Below are positions 59,954 to 62,370 of a stretch of DNA of 62,370 nucleotides, piece after piece. Under the pieces are notes generated by a model. It saw only the letters and a program-made list of their open reading frames with translations. It had not been told where the DNA came from and did no database searches. A program made the position numbers and the translations under genes. Source of the DNA: Candidatus Yaniella excrementigallinarum (GTDB taxonomy: Bacteria > Actinomycetota > Actinomycetes > Actinomycetales > Micrococcaceae); contig DXHA01000095.1 of assembly GCA_019113675.1 (NCBI GenBank), forward strand, positions 1 through 62,370, read 5' to 3'. The stretch's first letter is position 1, and each line of letters opens with the position of its first letter.

Positions 59954-60499
59954 ATGACAGACAAGCCGACGCCTCCGGTAGACCCCTCTACACTGCCGGA
60001 CCCCGAAGACATTACGGAAGCCGACCTTGGCCAAGCCCCGCCCCGGCCAGAAGCAAAAAATAAACGCCGGTTTGGCGGCACGTATCGCCAAATTCACAGT
60101 GCCCAGCGGCTCTACAAATTCACCGCATGGCTCACTGGTATATTTTTGTTGCTGCTTGTACTGCAGATGATCATTAAATACGGCTTTGGCTACGAGATGT
60201 TTGCCGCCGGAACTGCAGAAGATGGCACAGAGTTTATTGTGGGCTTCTACAACAGAGAAGCAGTACTTGACGGCGTCAATATTTCCCTGCTGGTACTCAT
60301 AGTGCACGGTTGGCTCTATGTGGCTTACTTATTGGGGTGTTTCCGGCTATGGTCCATGATGCGCTGGGGTGGGATGCGCCTGTTGGCTATGGCCGGTGGC
60401 GGCGTCGTACCCTTCTTGTCCTTTTTCGTTGAACGCCGTGTTAACCATCAGACAGATCGCGAATTGGCCGAATACCCCGATGCCGTCCTGCGATATTAG
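59954..60499 (+). CDS. DUF3817 integral membrane protein
   Basis: The product (181 aa) has a Pro-rich N-terminal tail (~1-40), then three or four membrane segments ([60 protein letters not shown]) and ends [20 protein letters not shown]. This fits the DUF3817 family, often found next to guaA in actinobacteria. Function is unknown. Confidence 0.8.
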   Translation: MTDKPTPPVDPSTLPDPEDITEADLGQAPPRPEAKNKRRFGGTYRQIHSAQRLYKFTAWLTGIFLLLLVLQMIIKYGFGYEMFAAGTAEDGTEFIVGFYNREAVLDGVNISLLVLIVHGWLYVAYLLGCFRLWSMMRWGGMRLLAMAGGGVVPFLSFFVERRVNHQTDRELAEYPDAVLRY

Positions 60500-60546
60500 C
60501 TCGAGCATGCTCATCTACGCCCCGAGAATGCACTAGACTGAGCGCT

Positions 60547-62145
60547 GTGATGACTACACCCCAACATCCTGTTACGAACCCACAACATACCGTAACCGTT
60601 GTAGACTACGGCTCCGATGATGCGCAATTACTGGCTCGTCGCATTCGGGAAGCAAAAGTTTACTCAGAAGTTCAGCCATATACCGCCGGTGCCGACAATA
60701 TTCTGGCTGCCAATCCCGCTGCTTTGGTCATCGCTGCTCGCTCCACTAGCAGTGACAGCATTGCCGCAGTTGATCCGAAACTACTTGAAGCCGGAATTCC
60801 GGTGCTTGCCATCGGTGGTGGCTTTATTGCCGTAGCCAAGGCATTAGGCGCCTCGGTGGCGTCGGCAGAACCTGCCGTTCACGAAGTAGTACAGCTTCAT
60901 AACGTGGATGACAACTCCACGCTATTTTCCGGACAGCCGGAAAACCAGCAGGTGGCCGCAAACTACAGTCATGTCATTACTGAACTCAGTGAAGGCTTCG
61001 TGGCCACCGCCTCCTACGACACGGTACCGGTGGCTGCCGCTGAACATTCGCAATCAAAAATTTACGGCGTGACATGGAACCCTGCTGCTGAAGGTTCCAG
61101 CCTGGGCCAGGCTGTATTAAAAAACTTTTTGTTTATCGCTGCGGACTTATCCCCGGATTGGTCTATTGATCAGGTAATTGATCATCAAATTGCGAAAATT
61201 CGTGAACAAATTGGCGACAAACGGGCCTTGGTTGGTTTATCTGGCGGTGTAGATTCCGCGGTGGCCGCAGCTTTGGTGCAGCGTGCAGTGGGGGACCAGC
61301 TCACTGCGGTGTATGTCAACCATGGGCTGATGCGTAAAAATGAATCTCAAGAGATCGAACGGGCTTTTGGGGCTGCAACCGGCGGGGCCCGGTTAATCAT
61401 GATTGATGCTGAAGACGAATTCTTAACGGCGCTGCACGGTGTATCTGACCCAGAAACCAAACGTAAGATTATTGGAGAACGGTTCATCCGTACGTTTGAA
61501 CAGGCCCAGGCCGATATCGTGGCTGAATCCGTCAATGATCCCGATGCCACGGAAGTACAATTTTTAGTGCAGGGCACCGTGTATCCCGACGTTATTGAAT
61601 CTGGCGACGCCGATGGGACAAAAGTCATTAAGTCCCACCACAATGTTGGTGGGCTACCAGAAGATCTGGAATTCGAACTTGTTGAGCCATTGCGTCAGCT
61701 ATTTAAAGACGAAGTTCGCGCTGTCGGGACAAAATTGGGCTTACCGGATGAGATTGTGTGGCGTCAACCATTCCCTGGCCCGGGATTGGGCATCCGCATT
61801 GTTGGGGCAATCTCCAAAGAACGGTTAGATTTGTTGCGAGAAGCCGATGCAATTGTCCGCGAAGAACTGACCGCATCCGGCTTGGACCGTGAAATATGGC
61901 AATCGCCGGTTGTTTTATTAGCTGATGTCCATTCGGTAGGCGTTAGTGATGGTGGGCGCACTTACGGGCACCCAATTGTGCTGCGTCCGGTACTATCTGA
62001 AGACGCGATGACCGCCAGATTTGCACGACTCCCATATGACCTTTTGGACCGCATCTCACAGCGCATCACTACAGAAGTCGAGGGCATCAATCGTGTCGTG
62101 CTAGACATTACGGGCAAACCCCCTGGCACCATCGAATGGGAGTAG
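60547..62145 (+). CDS. guaA: GMP synthase with degenerate glutaminase domain
   Basis: The product (532 aa) is collinear with two-domain GMP synthases. The ATP-pyrophosphatase domain is intact: [13 protein letters not shown]-loop at ~232-243, [30 protein letters not shown] and the C-terminal [20 protein letters not shown]. The N-terminal glutamine amidotransferase domain (~15-200) is uninterrupted but has lost the triad. GICYGFQ is VLAIGGGFI (Gly90, codon at 60814), and GVQFHPE is GVTWNPA (Asn178 for His, Ala180 for Glu). The ISGGPSS motif is also gone. XMP amination therefore probably uses free ammonia or another donor. GTG 60547 or ATG 60550 is the start. Confidence 0.93.
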   Translation: MMTTPQHPVTNPQHTVTVVDYGSDDAQLLARRIREAKVYSEVQPYTAGADNILAANPAALVIAARSTSSDSIAAVDPKLLEAGIPVLAIGGGFIAVAKALGASVASAEPAVHEVVQLHNVDDNSTLFSGQPENQQVAANYSHVITELSEGFVATASYDTVPVAAAEHSQSKIYGVTWNPAAEGSSLGQAVLKNFLFIAADLSPDWSIDQVIDHQIAKIREQIGDKRALVGLSGGVDSAVAAALVQRAVGDQLTAVYVNHGLMRKNESQEIERAFGAATGGARLIMIDAEDEFLTALHGVSDPETKRKIIGERFIRTFEQAQADIVAESVNDPDATEVQFLVQGTVYPDVIESGDADGTKVIKSHHNVGGLPEDLEFELVEPLRQLFKDEVRAVGTKLGLPDEIVWRQPFPGPGLGIRIVGAISKERLDLLREADAIVREELTASGLDREIWQSPVVLLADVHSVGVSDGGRTYGHPIVLRPVLSEDAMTARFARLPYDLLDRISQRITTEVEGINRVVLDITGKPPGTIEWE

Positions 62146-62259
62146 ATCCGGTAGCTTTTGCACCAAGGGGCATTGGTGTGGTGTGGCAACGCCAAAGTCA
62201 CCGGTTTAGGTATTAGAGTCATGAAGGTGCAGCCTGTAGCAACCACAGGAAGGATGAGC

Positions 62260-62370
62260 GTGAGCCACGAAAAAGACGACGTCAACTATGACGATATAGC
62301 GCTGTCTACCGAAGAGGTTGACGAAGATCTTGCAGCTGCTGTGGCCCCAACGGCACTAGACGACGAAGAA
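62260..62370 (+). CDS. Start of an acidic protein of unknown function
   Basis: The first 37 residues (MSHEKDDVNYDDIALSTEEV and beyond) are visible before the window ends. They are strongly acidic and probably disordered, and no family was recognised. GTG 62260 has AGGAAGG six bases upstream; ATG 62254 in the same frame touches that site. A small hairpin (arms 62161-62166/62173-62178) lies in the gap after guaA and may be a terminator. Confidence 0.6.
   Translation, partial: MSHEKDDVNYDDIALSTEEVDEDLAAAVAPTALDDEE

Noticed and set aside
60547-61150. Frameshift or chimera explaining the odd GuaA N-terminal domain
   Set aside because: The domain stays in one frame with family-like blocks on both sides of each lost residue ([47 protein letters not shown]), so point substitutions explain it better.

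Overview
The window looks like a stretch of the chromosome of a high-GC Gram-positive bacterium (Actinomycetota), most likely a Micrococcales/Micrococcaceae relative with only moderate GC content. The support is the actinobacterial split of the ribosomal clusters (S10 / spc / secY-adk-map / infA-alpha), an alpha operon without rpsD, an spc operon without rpsN, an RpoA of Arthrobacter-like sequence, many GTG/TTG starts, a GuaB-GuaB3 pair, a DtxR-type iron box and CIRCE elements. Genus-level placement is inference. No prophage, insertion sequence, CRISPR array, tRNA or rRNA was seen.

Layout. 1-3.6 kb: end of the S10 operon (rplW to rpsQ), closed by a long perfect hairpin. 3.9-8.0 kb: spc operon (rplN to rplO). 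8.1-11.2 kb: secY, adk and map, with a strong terminator between adk and map. 11.2-15.5 kb: infA, rpmJ, rpsM, rpsK, rpoA, rplQ and truA. 15.5-17.7 kb: a reverse LysR regulator, then rplM-rpsI. 17.8-26.3 kb is accessory: a hydantoinase A/B plus aldehyde dehydrogenase operon, a reverse amino-acid ABC transporter with a fused binding protein and permease, and ppk2. 26.3-28.0 kb: glmM and a small membrane protein. 28.0-32.8 kb is a second accessory block: a reverse wrbA/SDR/LLM redox operon with the LLM gene frameshifted, a divergent TetR regulator with two matching operators, mscL and an M15 peptidase. 32.8-40.1 kb: coaA, acpS, nnr, alr and the t6A/RimI operon tsaE-tsaB-rimI-tsaD. 40.1-48.6 kb: a YbdK-like ligase, an iron-siderophore ABC operon behind a DtxR box, a THUMP-like methyltransferase, an MFS transporter and its MarR regulator. 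48.6-50.7 kb: CIRCE-controlled groES-groEL. 50.9-56.1 kb: ohr and the glycine-cleavage operon gcvP-gcvT-gcvH behind a tandem glycine riboswitch. 56.2-62.1 kb: guaB, guaB3, a SURF1-like gene, a DUF3817 gene and guaA, then the start of an acidic protein.

The order rplM-rpsI-glmM-...-nnr-alr-tsaE-tsaB-rimI-tsaD-groES-groEL-...-guaB-guaB3-...-guaA is the ancestral actinobacterial order also found in Mycobacterium. It shows what has been inserted here (17.8-26.3 and 28.0-32.8 kb) and what has gone: glmS, normally close to coaA/acpS/nnr, is not in this window.

The most unusual observation is guaA. It encodes a full-length GMP synthase with an intact ATP-pyrophosphatase domain and an uninterrupted glutaminase-fold domain, but the whole Cys-His-Glu triad of that domain is replaced (Gly, Asn, Ala). 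This suggests an ammonia-dependent enzyme or one fed by an unknown partner.
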